The notes below the pieces were generated by a model. It was given only the letters and a program-made list of their open reading frames with translations, made no database searches and was not told where the DNA came from. A DNA stretch of 64,000 bases from Cotesia glomerata (Eukaryota; Arthropoda; Insecta; Hymenoptera; Braconidae), in the NCBI RefSeq assembly GCF_020080835.1, contig NC_058167.1, positions 5,872,459 to 5,936,458 of the forward strand. The letters are read 5' to 3'. Positions 26,276 through 37,635 of the stretch are shown piece after piece. The stretch's first letter is position 1. Every line of letters begins with the position of its first letter. The position numbers and the translations under genes were made by a program.

Positions 26276-26655
26276 AAAATTAATTCAAGCGATTTAAAAT
26301 TTATTATTTCTAATCTGAAATCAATTTCCATAATTTGAAATTAAATATTCATGATACTAAATTACATATTATAATATAAAATCAATTATTTATAATAGAA
26401 AATTAAATTTTAAACAAAATATTATCGATATATTTAATATTATTATTTTTTATCATTAAAAATTGATTATTTATATTCGAAAGTTAGTTTTTATATTATC
26501 GAATTGATTATTCATAGTTTCAAATAAATTTTTATAGTATAAAAATAATTTAAAAAATTTGAAATCAATTACTTATAACATAAAATTGATTTTTATAATT
26601 TTAAATCATATAATATCGATATAATATCAATTAAATTTCTATCAATCTAAAATAA
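26276..26655. repeat. 20-bp AT satellite, block C (second part)
   Basis: Colinear with 560-949 of block A and 18,190-18,545 of block B. Confidence 0.75.
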
Positions 26656-27045
26656 TTTTTATAAAGAATAATTAGTAAAACGGTTCACCCTAAAGGCCAT
26701 CCCTGCAACTTCCCGCTAATTCCATACCTGGGCACTTGAAATTGTACTTATGACGTTTTTCAGATTTTTGAGCTCAAAATATAATTTATGTGATATTTTT
26801 GGCTCGCTGAGCTCAGAGGGATAGTATATCTATGCATTTGAGCTTTTCGAGCTCAAAAGTCTGATAGAAGTTTCATAGAACTCTACTTTTGGAATTTTCA
26901 AGCCGCAATCACTTTTGAATAGTTCAACTGATTTTAAGTTGGTTGACAGGATTCGACACAGTTTTATCAGCCCCTTAGTAAAATTTCAGGTTTTTATTGA
27001 TCGAACTAAAAATTTCGGAGTAATTTCGAAATAACATTTTTGGAA
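26656..27045 (+). repeat. Dispersed repeat copy D3, 3'-truncated
   Basis: Begins at the same satellite position as D1 (attagtaaaacggttcaccc). It matches D1 for ~390 bp and then stops. The shared insertion site means this copy predates the block duplication. Confidence 0.75.
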
Positions 27046-27431
27046 CGAAGTTCTTTACGGCAGGCTTGGAGGGGATAGGGATTTTGCTGCGCGACCGAAC
27101 TGAAAAAAATGTGATAGTAAAACCGTAAGAAAAAATTCGTGGAAAAAAGTGCGTGGAATAAAACCGTTAAACGAGACGTGCGCAGGCGCGACAGTCGCAT
27201 ACACAAGCGAGTAGTGTATAATACCTTTCTCTTTCTCCCTCTTTCTTTTCGTTCTCTCATCCCTTCTCTTTCTATTACCACTCCACCCTGCCAATGCATA
27301 GTATATACTCATGAATTCATGGACAAGCACGTGGCGAATACTCACATTATAGATACATATTTTACTCGTGAGTAGCCACGTTTATTTTCATATAATTTCA
27401 AATCGTCAAAACAATAATAAATATAGTAACA
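27046..27431 (+). promoter_or_regulatory. Candidate promoter / 5' UTR region
   Basis: Contrasts with its surroundings: several CpGs (gacgtgcgcaggcgcgacagtcgc at about 27,174-27,197) followed by a pyrimidine-rich stretch (ctttctctttctccctcttt). It lies directly upstream of an ATG exon with a consensus splice donor. No TATA box is evident. The role is inferred only from composition and position. Confidence 0.3.
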
Positions 27432-27513
27432 ATGGCAAGTAAACCAACAAGTGACTTGAATGCAATTGACAGTGATAATAGTAGGAAATTATTCAGTGCA
27501 AAAGAATTAAATA
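27432..27513 (+). CDS. Candidate first coding exon of an unidentified gene
   Basis: An ATG preceded by acaataataaatatagtaaca opens 27 codons: MASKPTSDLNAIDSDNS then RKLFSAKELN. It ends in a strong donor, AC/GTAAGT. Polar, balanced composition and the perfect donor make it look like a genuine first exon. The next exon is not identified with confidence. A possible acceptor at 28,561 (tttttacag) would add about 16 codons before a stop, but that sequence abuts a SINE. The remaining exons may be missing or beyond recognition in AT-rich sequence. No homology is recognised. Confidence 0.35.
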
Positions 27514-27664
27514 CGTAAGTATTAGTTTATTCTTTATTAATAAATATATATTTATAATAACAAAATATTTTACATTGGTTAAGTAAGGTTTTCTAGGTTA
27601 TCTTTCTTGCTGTTTTGAGGGTCATACGGAAAAATTGAGAAAAAAACTACGAAACTTCATAGAG

Positions 27665-28560
<896 letters not shown>

Positions 28561-28579
28561 AGAAAACCGATGGTAATAC

Positions 28580-28915
28580 AGTCGGAGCTGGGTTAAGTCT
28601 ACAGAGATTGATAAGAACTCTTCTTTATCGATCACTGGAGGATTTAGCCCCTCTCCTAGTGTGCAGAGATCCCTCGCGCTAGCCAACGCCAACTAGAGTG
28701 GTCACCCATTCAAGTTGTTGCTTAAATGTGTGATCGCTCAAGTCAAACGTGTGCCGCCCGGCTATCTCTGCCACATCCTGAGTCTGGCAATGTAACGCAC
28801 ATATTTTTAATTATAATCACTGAAAAATAGTGGTGCGTGCTGGGATCGAACCCGGGTTCCACTTTTTCGAAAAGCGAGCGCCGAGCCGACCAAGCTATTA
28901 CCAGCCTCTCGAAAA
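28580..28915 (-). mobile_element. tRNA-derived SINE, minus strand
   Basis: On the minus strand the head has box-A-like TAGCTTGGTCGGCTCGGCGC and box B GGTTCGATCCC (28,843-28,853). Downstream, acttgaatgggtgaccactc resembles the 3' half of 5S rRNA. The 3' end near 28,580 is not sharply defined. Confidence 0.65.
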
Positions 28916-29755
28916 TTTATATAATTATCAGTCATTTGCGTAATCAATTATTAATGAGATTTTAAACGAATCTAAATATATTTAGTTATTAAAAATGCAT
29001 ATTTTATACTTTTTATACACGGTTGAATATATTATGAAGTAATTTCTATAAATTTTATTGTAAAACCAATATTGCACCCAAAATATCAGTAACTTAAAAC
29101 AGTTATCTATGAAACTATAGCAAAAATTCTTAGTTTAACTATTAAAGAAAGCTAAAAATATAAAACATTTTCTCTTAAACTTCAAATTTATGATAACTTC
29201 AACTTAAGAAATTTTCGTAATAAACTAATATTTCTTTCAAAACATGAAATGTCATTTCCCTGTTAAAAAATATTTATAGATAAAAATTAGAAAAATTCGT
29301 TCCGTGCAAACTATAAATAAAAAAAAATTAAATCTTATCATGGTGAATTTGTTTGAATGAATAATTTTAGTCAGGGATTTGCATTTACAGAATGAATTTC
29401 CATGAAAATATTAATTCTCATATAATAAAGAGTAAGCTACATATTAGGTGGGCCAAAAAACTTTTAATTTTTTTTTTCCTTAGCTATCGCGAAAATATCG
29501 TCCGAGATGACGAAAAAATTCTGGTAGAGTTTGAGCTCTTAATATCAATATCTAGAGGTGTCAGGTGGTGATTTTTTGATTTCTTATTTAAATAACACGG
29601 GGATTTTTTTTTTTTTTTTATTTTGATGTATCTCAACGAGTTATTGTGTAGTAAAAATAAATAGATACTTTTTGTAGGAAATTGAACGGCCTACAAAAAA
29701 GGTCTGATATAATTTTTCGCTAACCCTAGCGAATCCGATTACACGCAATACACTG
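28916..29755. other. AT-rich intergenic sequence
   Basis: No gene seen. At 29,440-29,720 a stretch (ggtgggccaaaaaac... tcgccgcgaaaa-type text) resembles degraded transposon sequence also hinted at near 45,840-46,080, without clear ends. Confidence 0.35.
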
Positions 29756-30490
29756 GAATCCCACGGTGGAAATGTGAAAATATTAGACGTTTCTTACACT
29801 GAAATCTCACGGTGTGTTACAGTTGAATTTCAGTTTATGTACGGGCAGTCTTTAAAATCATATTTTACACGGTAACTACACTGTGATTTCACTATAAGCA
29901 CAAAAGAACGCATGCTACACTGTATTTACACTGGAATTACACTGTATTTAGAATCAGGTATTACACCGTGTCTACACTGTATTTCCACTGTAAGCATAGA
30001 AGTACGCGTGCTATACTGTACTTACACCGGAATTACACTGTATTTAGAAGCAGGCATTACACTGTGTCTACACTGTATTTCCACTGTAAGCATAGAAGTA
30101 AGCGTGCTACACTGTGCTTACACCGGAATTACACTGTATTTCCACGGTAAGCATAGATGTACGCGTGCTACACTATGCTTACACCGGAATTACACTGCAT
30201 TTACACTGTAAGCATATAAGGACGTGTGCTACACTGTGCTTACACTGTATTTCCACTGTAAGCATAGAAGTACGCGTACTACACTGTACTTACACCGGAA
30301 TTACACTGTATTTAGAAGCAGGTATTACACTGTGTCTACACTGTATTTCCACGGTAAGTCTACATGTACGCGTGCTACACTATGCTTACACCGGAATTAC
30401 ACTGCATTTCCACTGTAAGCATAGAAGTACGCGTACTACACTGTACTTACACCGGAAAAACACTGTATTTAAAAACAGGTATCACACCGT
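29756..30490. repeat. ACACTGTA-type minisatellite
   Basis: Short phrases tacactgtattt, acaccggaattac, gtaagcatagaagtacgcg and tatttagaagcaggtattac are shuffled into longer units of about 60-107 bp. Long ORFs in two frames arise because the unit lacks stops. They are repeat translation (…YTGITLYLEAGITL…), not genes. Confidence 0.85.
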
Positions 30491-30495
30491 GACTA

Positions 30496-30725
30496 CACGG
30501 AAAAAATGAAACCCGACTGGTTCGTTTTCTGCACCAGACTTAGTCGTGTGCAAGAAAAAATGGAAGAAAAATTAGTTTACACCAGACTGAGTCATGTGCT
30601 GCACTAGACTCATTCAGGTGCGCACACGACTCAGTCTGGTGTAAACTAATTTTTCTTTCATTTTTTCTTGCACACGACTGAGTCTGGTGCAGAAAACGAA
30701 CCAGTCGGGTTCCATTTTTTCCGTA
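30496..30725. mobile_element. 230-bp TA-flanked foldback MITE
   Basis: The left end CACGGAAAAAATGAAACCCG mirrors the right end, and the inversion covers gaccagtc-type text to the centre near 30,610. TA flanks both ends. It shares its terminal motif with the arms at 7,219 and 14,740. Confidence 0.85.
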
Positions 30726-30739
30726 TATACACAGTAATA

Positions 30740-30992
30740 GTATATTACACTACAAGCGCAGAAAGTTGAGATTCCTGCACTGCGCGCCATGTGCCCGAGG
30801 CGAAGCCGAGGGCATCATGGCACGCAGTTCAGGGCTCTCAACTTTCTGCCCATGTAGTGTATACTAGTTTTCTTGCTATGCGGTCGAAAGTACGTTAAAA
30901 GTTGCGTTGAAAAAAATTGATGCCTGCCCCTGACATTTGCGGCACGAGCGAAGCGAGTGCTGCAGTCGGGGGGGGGGGGGGGCAGGCATCAA
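30740..30992. repeat. Paired-hairpin repeat, copy P1
   Basis: The first palindrome is 30,740-30,867: TAGTATATTACACTAC ... GCAGAAAGTTGAGA ... centre CCGAGGCGAAGCCGAGG ... inverse arms. The second is 30,908-30,988: gatgcctgcccc ... centre CGAGCGAAGCGAG ... ggcaggcatc, with a G14 run. Same two-hairpin layout as copies P2-P4. Confidence 0.7.
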
Positions 30993-31540
30993 ATACACCT
31001 GTCAATAAAGATATTAACATATAATTTATCGTATAACTACTTTCTTTTGAGAAAAGATCTTAATTTAATTAAATAAATTTAACGTTATGAATGTATCATA
31101 AATTAACTCTGATTTTAAGAATAAAATGAAAACAGAAAAATGAAATAATAATCGTTAAATGCATACCTAGAAAAAAAAATTAAGAAAAAAATCTGTTTGT
31201 ATATTTTTTCAAATAATTATTTGTTCAACAATGGATTTATTTATTTGAGAATATCGATCAGAATAAAAAATATTTCTCGTTTTTTTTTTTTTGTAATTTA
31301 AATATTTAACAAGTCTTATTTCATTAAAATAAAATGACATTAAAGTTAGTAGTCACTTAATCATTTTTTAATTTTTTTTATCAAATAAATTTTTTCAAAA
31401 AAATGATTTTTAAAAAATTGCATTTTTAATTTTTTAAAATTTTTACATGTCAATTTTTTTTCTATTTTTTTTTTGCACTAATTTATTTCTTTGAAAAATT
31501 CTAAAATTTATTAAATATCTGCTACTTTAATTTTCATTAA
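30993..31540. other. AT-rich intergenic sequence
   Basis: No gene or repeat recognised. Confidence 0.4.
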
Positions 31541-31772
31541 TAGTATATTACACACCGAGGGAAGTAAAGTAAGAAATGTCTCAGATCACATGTAATTGTT
31601 GGCCGAGGCGAAGCCGAGGTCAACAAACATGTGATCTGAGGCTTTCTTATTTACTTCCCGAGGAGTGTATGCTATTTTGTTGCTCGACGAAGGCAGAAAG
31701 TGGCAATTTCGTTTAGCGCAGCGGGCCGAAATTTGACGCTTTCTGCCCGTCGAGCAAAAAAAAATTTATCGT
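31541..31772. repeat. Paired-hairpin repeat, copy P2
   Basis: Hairpin 1 (31,546-31,676) has arms GTCTCAGATCACATGT / ACATGTGATCTGAGGC and centre GGCCGAGGCGAAGCCGAGG. Hairpin 2 (31,682-31,765) has arms CTCGACGAAGGCAGAAAG / CTTTCTGCCCGTCGAG and centre TTTAGCGCAGCGGG. Confidence 0.8.
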
Positions 31773-31785
31773 CATTGCGTCAAAA

Positions 31786-31915
31786 TAATATGTGTTAATT
31801 ATTTAACACATTTATGTGTAAATTTCACATTTATTGTGTTAAATTAACACAGAAAAGTGTTAAATTAACACAAAAAAGTGTTGAATATTTAACATAAAAA
31901 TAACTTAAAGTCATT
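31786..31915. repeat. Small tandem inverted repeat (gtgttaaattaacac)
   Basis: Self-complementary gtgttaaattaacac-type units repeat about five times with spacers. Confidence 0.6.
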
Positions 31916-31940
31916 CATTATACATTAAGAAAAAAAAAAA

Positions 31941-33095
31941 GTGTGTGCGTGTAACCTTTACGCGCGATTGAAGTAAAACTACTTTGGCGTTGACGGCATA
32001 TATCACTGAAATATTATTTCAGCAAATTATATTTGGCTCCCCGCCTTTATTAATTCCGCCAAAATTTCTCACAATTATTTATAATTAAGTAAAATTATTT
32101 CTAAAAAAAAAAACATTAATATGGCCCTTTTATCATGGTTTTTGTGTAAAAAAATATTGTACGAGAAATTATTGCTGACAATTTTTATCGCGAGAAATTT
32201 TTGCATGAGAAAAAAGAGACGATCACCGATATTTTGTATTATAATATTGTCAAGACAATTTAATGGAGATTAATTTGACACCTTTCAAGAATTGATTTAG
32301 TTTACTAGAAAAGGAAAAAAACCTTAAAATAGTTAAAAAAATTTTCCTGTCCGTCATGTATGAAACTCTGAAAACATTATAACTTGCGAAAAAATGCATC
32401 AATTAAGTAAATTTTTTTTTTTTTAATTTTTAGGATAATTGTAGGCCACCGAATGCGAATGGTTAGGTAATTCAGTGTCATTCATGTACAATTAATAAAA
32501 TAAAAAAGCCAGAAGACTGTATATCTACAGTGAAATTTACATGGATGGTGATATATCTATACAAATTATGTACATTTATTCCACCAGGGGCGCCTGTGCA
32601 TTACCTTCCTAGTACAGCTGTTTTTTAGGCAACTAATTTTGAACATGTTTTTTTTTTTTTTTTAATATTTCATAATTAAATGAGCATTATGAGTCGTACA
32701 CATTTTGATTTTCCAAATTGAATTTTATAGAATGTTGCAATCGTCAGAAAATTTATTAATTTCCAAAAGTAATAAATAAACAAGTATATTTAGAGATTTT
32801 CAAAAAACTTTGCAATTTAAAATAATATTTTTAAAACTGTTGAATTTTTTTTCAGTTTGCTATTCACAATTGATCTGTTTTAAAATATTGGAAATTAAGA
32901 ATCCTAATTAATTATGATACTTGCCACTAGCTGGCGCATAAGTCAAGAAGCGTGGAGTATATGACATTTACTTACGACCAATCCAAATTATTATTTTTAA
33001 ATAGCGGAAACTACACAGACTATAGTAAACGCTACTTCCGTCAGAAAAAAAATCTGAGTTACTCCCTAGTCGCGCCTAAAGAAGTTTTACTTCAA
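31941..33095. mobile_element. Non-autonomous Helentron derivative (HINE-like)
   Basis: Its ends match the Helentron ends at 8,261 and 14,236: gtgtgtgcgtgtaac...cgcgattgaagtaaaactactttggcg on the left and cgcgcctaaagaagttttacttcaa on the right, in inverted orientation. The 1.1 kb interior is non-coding and AT-rich. An A-run precedes the left end, as at 8,250. Confidence 0.6.
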
Positions 33096-33420
33096 AAAAG
33101 CTACTGTAACATTAATTAGATCAAAGCGACGCAGAGTTATGAGTTATGATAAATAAAATTTTTAGTCTTAATAATAAATTGAAAAAGTATTATCTTCATT
33201 GGCTTTTTATGCCACGGTGTCAAAATTTTTAAACATAATAATTTATTATTATATTTAAACTATCTTAAAAATTTCTAGTTTAATATGGAATATCGAAACT
33301 ATTGTCACATTGAACCTTAACAATCCACACGATTTTTCCGTAATCTATTCCGTTCTACTTTTCTTTCATTAAAAATTCTATTAAGACTCCTGACATCCAT
33401 TATCTGAAGAGTATCTCAGT
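33096..33420. other. AT-rich intergenic sequence
   Basis: Nothing recognised. Confidence 0.4.
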
Positions 33421-33530
33421 CAGATACTTCTAGTAGCTAAATGGTAAGCTCTGGGACTGACATGCAGGAGGACCCAGATTCGAATCCCCCACATCGCAAA
33501 TTATTTTTCATCGATAATCCGATTTAATAT
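33421..33530 (+). mobile_element. tRNA-like SINE head
   Basis: Box-A-like TAGCTAAATGGTAAGCTC and box-B-like AGATTCGAATCCC, 45 bp apart. No folded acceptor stem supports a working tRNA. Confidence 0.45.
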
Positions 33531-33565
33531 CACGGAAATTGATATAAAATACATAAACCCTAATT

Positions 33566-34029
33566 AAAATTGGCCGCGATAGCCGTGCGGACTAATTCGT
33601 TAGTCTGTACGGATATTGTGCTGATAGGCGCGGGTTCGAGCCCCAGTGGTTGTTAGAAAATTGATTTCAATAACAACCGCTGAGGGTCGCTCTAGTAGCC
33701 GAACTGTACTGACCAGGTTTTCTGTGGTTTTCTTTGGTCACTGTGCTAAAGCTTAAATGGGCAGCCACAGGCAAATGCGTACAGTACTTGTAAGTCGGCC
33801 ACAGCCGCTACCTCGAACGCATTGAGGTGGGGTAGAGTGAAGAAATCTACCTCATCGAGAGGGTGGGAATAAAAAAGGGGGACAAAAAAATGTGCTAGTT
33901 ACATGTATGATAAAAACGTAGTGGAAAAACAGGCGAGAGACTAAAGTGGAAGTAAAAAGATAATCCCCACCCTCTCCTTGTAAAAACACACTAAGGTTGT
34001 ATACAAGTAAAAATCACATTTTTTTTTTT
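33566..34029 (+). mobile_element. SINE with 15-bp target duplication
   Basis: ACATAAACCCTAATT occurs directly before (33,551-33,565) and after (34,030-34,044) the element. The tRNA-like head has GATAGCCGTGCGG (box A) and GCGGGTTCGAGCCCC (box B). A core with cacaggcaaatgcgt is followed by a polypyrimidine/A-rich region and a final T-run. The core is shared with the SINE at 34,414. Confidence 0.8.
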
Positions 34030-34413
34030 ACATAAACCCTAATTTGCGAATAGAACTAAAGTGAATTTTAGTATTATTTTTATTTTCTAAACTTATTCAT
34101 CAATTGATATTTTTTCAATCTAAGCAGATCTTAACAGATTATATTTGACCTAATCAGATCAAATTTAATCTGGCCAAATTACAGATCTGCCCAAATCTGA
34201 TTAGTTTGATCTGGTTTGATTTTGGTCTGTTTTTATTTTATCGACCAAAACCCGTTATATTAGGAAAATATTCTAATTTCTGTTAACTCTTGTGTACAAG
34301 GAAAACACATCCTGAAAAAATTTATGATACAACTATCGTAATCCTGGACTATACTTTTATTATCAGCAACTATAAAATATTTTAGACGAAAATTTACTAT
34401 TTAACCCAAGTAG

Positions 34414-34795
34414 CCAGTCCCATGGCTAAGCGGTATAATGCTTGTCATGCTTGCTTGGGACTGGTGAGGCGTGGGTTCGAATCCCGGTGTGAGCTGAAAT
34501 TTAATTTTCAGTGAACATCGGTGCTCGTAACTCACGCCGGGCTGTACAGGTTTGGGTTTTTCGATGGTTTCCCCAAGCCCTGTGCTACCGGTGGGGCACA
34601 GGCAAATGCGTGCAGTTTCCCCAAAGTCGGCCCATCGCCGCATTACTCTCCAGGCTGAAAATGTATGTAATACCGCCAAAACTTATTCTGCCAAAACTTA
34701 ATGTACCGATCAGCCTGGAGTCCCCTTCCGGTCTCGGCCGGACCCCCATCGAGACAGAAGTCTGAAAAGCGGGGTTAAAAAAAAAAAAAAAACAG
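34414..34795 (+). mobile_element. SINE with poly-A tail and 9-bp target duplication
   Basis: CCCAAGTAG flanks both sides (34,405-34,413 and 34,796-34,804). The head has TGGCTAAGCGGT (box A) and GTGGGTTCGAATCCC (box B). The same core cacaggcaaatgcgt... aagtcggcc as at 33,566 is present. It ends in an A-tail of about 16. The ORFs on either strand are incidental. Confidence 0.85.
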
Positions 34796-34855
34796 CCCAA
34801 GTAGGAAAGAACAACTGGGCAAGGCTCTGGACCAAGCTGTGACCAAGCGTCACTA

Positions 34856-34888
34856 CACAGAAAAAACGGTTCACTTGAGCCAAGAAAA
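34856..34888. mobile_element. Truncated end of a TA-type MITE
   Basis: CACAGAAAAAACGGTTCACT followed by TGAGCCAAGAAAATAT matches the left end of the element at 55,529. It is cut off by hairpin copy P3. Confidence 0.5.
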
Positions 34889-35392
34889 TATTTTTTTTTG
34901 CTCGATGGGCAGAAAGCGTCAAATTTCGGCCCGCTGCGCTAAACGAAATTGCCACTTTCTGCCTTCGTCGAGAAAAAAATAGCATACACTCCTCGGGAAG
35001 TAGATAAGAAAGCCTCAGATCACATGTTTGTTGACCTCGGCTTCACCTCGGCCAACAATAACATGTGATCTGAAAAGGGTAGGATACGACCTTAGGGAAA
35101 CCGATTTTGATAATCTTTGACGTAGTGGTAGTACACTATGTGGGTATACTACCTCTGAAATACTAAAGTGCAATACTCAAAAATGGCTGAGAAAAACGCA
35201 CTCAAAGTTTACCCAGCACTATAATATATTAATAGGTAAATAATTGATACATTAAATTATTCTTTAATAAAAAATTTTTCAATTTTAAACTTCATTTCTA
35301 TAAATTATCTGCGGTGGTACAAACAAATAATAAGTCGAAAATTAAATGGAAAATTATACATTTTTTTAATTAATTAAAGCAATATTTTATAA

Positions 35393-37130
35393 TTACGTAT
35401 TATGAGATATTATTACATGAACCTGAGTGATACTTATGATAAAAACATTCAAAACAAAAGTTTTTCTACACCAAGAACAACAAATAAATGCTGCTTTTTT
35501 ACAATGACACGGTATTTTTAAACGGTCTAATGAGAAACACCCATCATTGACATTAGTAAAAAAATTTCTTGTGTCACAAAGCCCGCTGGCGAGCCAGGCA
35601 TATTCCATCATGTCTCGAAATATTGGCGCTGACAATTGGTGATGAATAATCGAATAAATTTTTATGCAATCCTCTCGGGAATGAATTTCATTATTCTTGT
35701 CTAGAAGTTCAGCGGTACTTTGCAATCGTTTGATAAAATTTTTCACTCGTCTATAGAAATAGACATCACATGGTTGAACTAACGGAGTACATTTTGGAGG
35801 TATAACTTTAAATGTGCATGTAGGCATTTTTTTATCATCCTGAAATATTTCATAATATAATTCTGGCTTCACTTGTCCTGTCCACGAGTCAATAATTAAA
35901 AGAAATTTATTTTTTTGAACATATGGCATTAAACATTTCTCTAGAAAATTTTTATAAAGAGTAGTTTTTTTTAAATATTCTTCTACGTTTTTCTTTATTC
36001 CTTGCCCAAAATCACCTGTAGGCTCTTGCAAACAAATAAAAACATGTGGTAGTAATTTTCCAGATAATGTTATGCTATATTGTGTAGTATATGAGTGTGA
36101 CACCTTGGTCATGTCTTGTACTTTTGCAAACACTGGTTTGCTTCCTTTTTCCGTCAGTGTCCTATTAAACATTGATTGGTATTGACATCCTGAAAATATG
36201 AATTTTAAAAAATCTAATGATTAACTTCGATTAAATTTAATAATGGAATAAAAAATAATTAGTTTACCGTTAGAAAATTTATATACCTGTTTGATCTGTA
36301 TTAATAACGAAGTCACTATCGAAGTTAGATATCAATTGTTTTGTTTGAATGCGAAACATTTCTGCAGAGGCGATAATTTTTGGCATGGTGTGAACTTCTT
36401 TGTCTGTTACAAATTTTGTAATTTTGCGTTGACGAATGTTGTGTCTTTGTTCAAATTTTTTCACCCATGTGTCGGACGCTGTAAATTGAAGATTAGGAAA
36501 CTGGCTGGCTGCAGCTAAAGCCCATTGCTGCAAATTTCGTGTAGTCACTTGTTGATAATTTTGTCTTGCCTCGACGAAGCGGTCATACGTCCAAGTATCA
36601 ATCACATGATATTTATCAAATTTAGTTCCACCATGTTCAACATCTTTTTTCTATACTTCCAAATAATCCATTCTCTTCAAATGACTACATCCATTTTTTT
36701 GTAATGTCTCTAGTTTTCATGAAGGGTGAGCTTTTGCTATGTTTAAAACTTTAATTTTATATTCCAGAGGAATATAATCCATCATTTTTTGTTTTTTTTT
36801 TTTTTTTTCATCTGGAACATAGTCATCAACTGAATTATCTTCTACTGCTTCAAAATTTCCGTCTGGGCATTCTTCTTGAGCATGAATCAATTCTTGATCG
36901 CTTACGAACTTTTTTTTATTTAACATATCTAACGTATTATCATATAATTCTCTACCAATCAACATAGCATCTTCAGATAGAGTGTCAGAAGATGTTTTTG
37001 CAATTAAATCACTTTCAGGAAGTAAACCTTCATAATACACTACTCCATCTTTTAGCCGTTGGTTCGATAAATCACTATGTAAGGATGTATGTAAGGATGT
37101 ATCATAACATAGGTTTATGGACAACAACAT
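35393..37130 (-). pseudogene. Pogo-like DDE transposase, two exons, two stops
   Basis: In the family the enzyme binds element ends and catalyses cut-and-paste transposition. Exon 1 is 37,130-36,287. It has an acidic N-terminus (LPESDL, DEKKKKKQK), then a helix-turn-helix (YIPLEYKIKVLNIAKAHPS, RNLQQWAL) and a CENP-B-like block (SDTWVKKFEQRHNIRQRKIT). It ends at the first catalytic Asp, FVINTDQTG. A 97-bp phase-1 intron (36,286-36,190, ACAG/GTATAT to TTTTCAG) joins it to exon 2. Exon 2 has the second Asp in LLIIDSWTGQ and the third in PPKCTPLVQPCDVYFYRRV. Stops at 36,717 and 36,651, each where Trp is plausible, inactivate it. Spliced length would be about 546 residues. The Cys-rich tail (CHCKKAAFICCSWC) looks like a zinc-binding end. 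Confidence 0.85.
36190..36286 (-). other. Intron in the transposase gene
   Basis: The 97-bp gap restores the frame and rebuilds the NTDQTG-CQYQS junction. The splice sites are canonical. Confidence 0.65.
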
Positions 37131-37635
37131 GACTATTCTTTCAGTGGGCCAACAGAGCTCGAATCGACGTACAGTTTACAATAACTCGAGGACAAGAATT
37201 ATTGTACCCTCATACCATATTCGACCCTTCTTATTGTCTGGCGCAGGTATATATTTTTCAGTTAAACTTATAATGAATATGAGAGTTATAAGAATTATTC
37301 ATGAATTACAAATATCTCATGATATACACCGTAGATAATTTATAGAAATGAAGTTGAAAATAAAAAAATATTTTATTAAAGAATAATTTAATGTATCAAT
37401 TATTTACCTATTAATATATTATAGTGCTGAGTAAACTTTGAGTGCGTTTTTCTCAGCCATTTTTGAGTATTGCACTTTAGTATTTCAGAGGTAGTATACC
37501 CACATGGTGTACTATCACTGCGTCAAAGATTATCCAAATCCGTTTCCCCAAGGTCGTATCCTCCCCTTGTGAGATATTTCTTACTTTACTTCCCTTGGTG
37601 TGTAATATACTATTCTTCCTAATTATTTTCTAGCG

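Larger units (their letters stand above)
35074..37569 (-). mobile_element. Pogo-like DDE transposon with ~240-bp terminal inverted repeats
   Basis: Left TIR 35,074-35,315 and right TIR 37,327-37,569 match closely. Comparison with intact hairpin copy P4 shows the target gatcTGAgatat and a 3-bp TGA on both sides, unlike the TA expected of Tc1/mariner/pogo. It codes for one transposase with one intron and two nonsense codons. Confidence 0.8.
34889..37615 (-). repeat. Paired-hairpin repeat, copy P3, split by a pogo-like element
   Basis: Reverse orientation of P2. Hairpin 2 is 34,893-34,970 and hairpin 1 begins at 34,980. It is interrupted after ACATGTGATCTGA at 35,073 and resumes at TGAGATATTTCTTAC from 37,570, ending at TGTGTAATATACTATT. 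Confidence 0.75.

Noticed and set aside
29756..30490. Possible CRISPR array or gene from regular repeats and long ORFs
   Set aside because: Units vary in length, there are no unique spacers, the genome is eukaryotic, and the ORFs come from stop-free repeat words.
33421..33515. tRNA gene candidates here and at 28,850, 34,430, 40,810, 42,940, 49,695 and 63,730
   Set aside because: A- and B-box-like words are present but acceptor and anticodon stems do not pair. Two have SINE bodies with target duplications.
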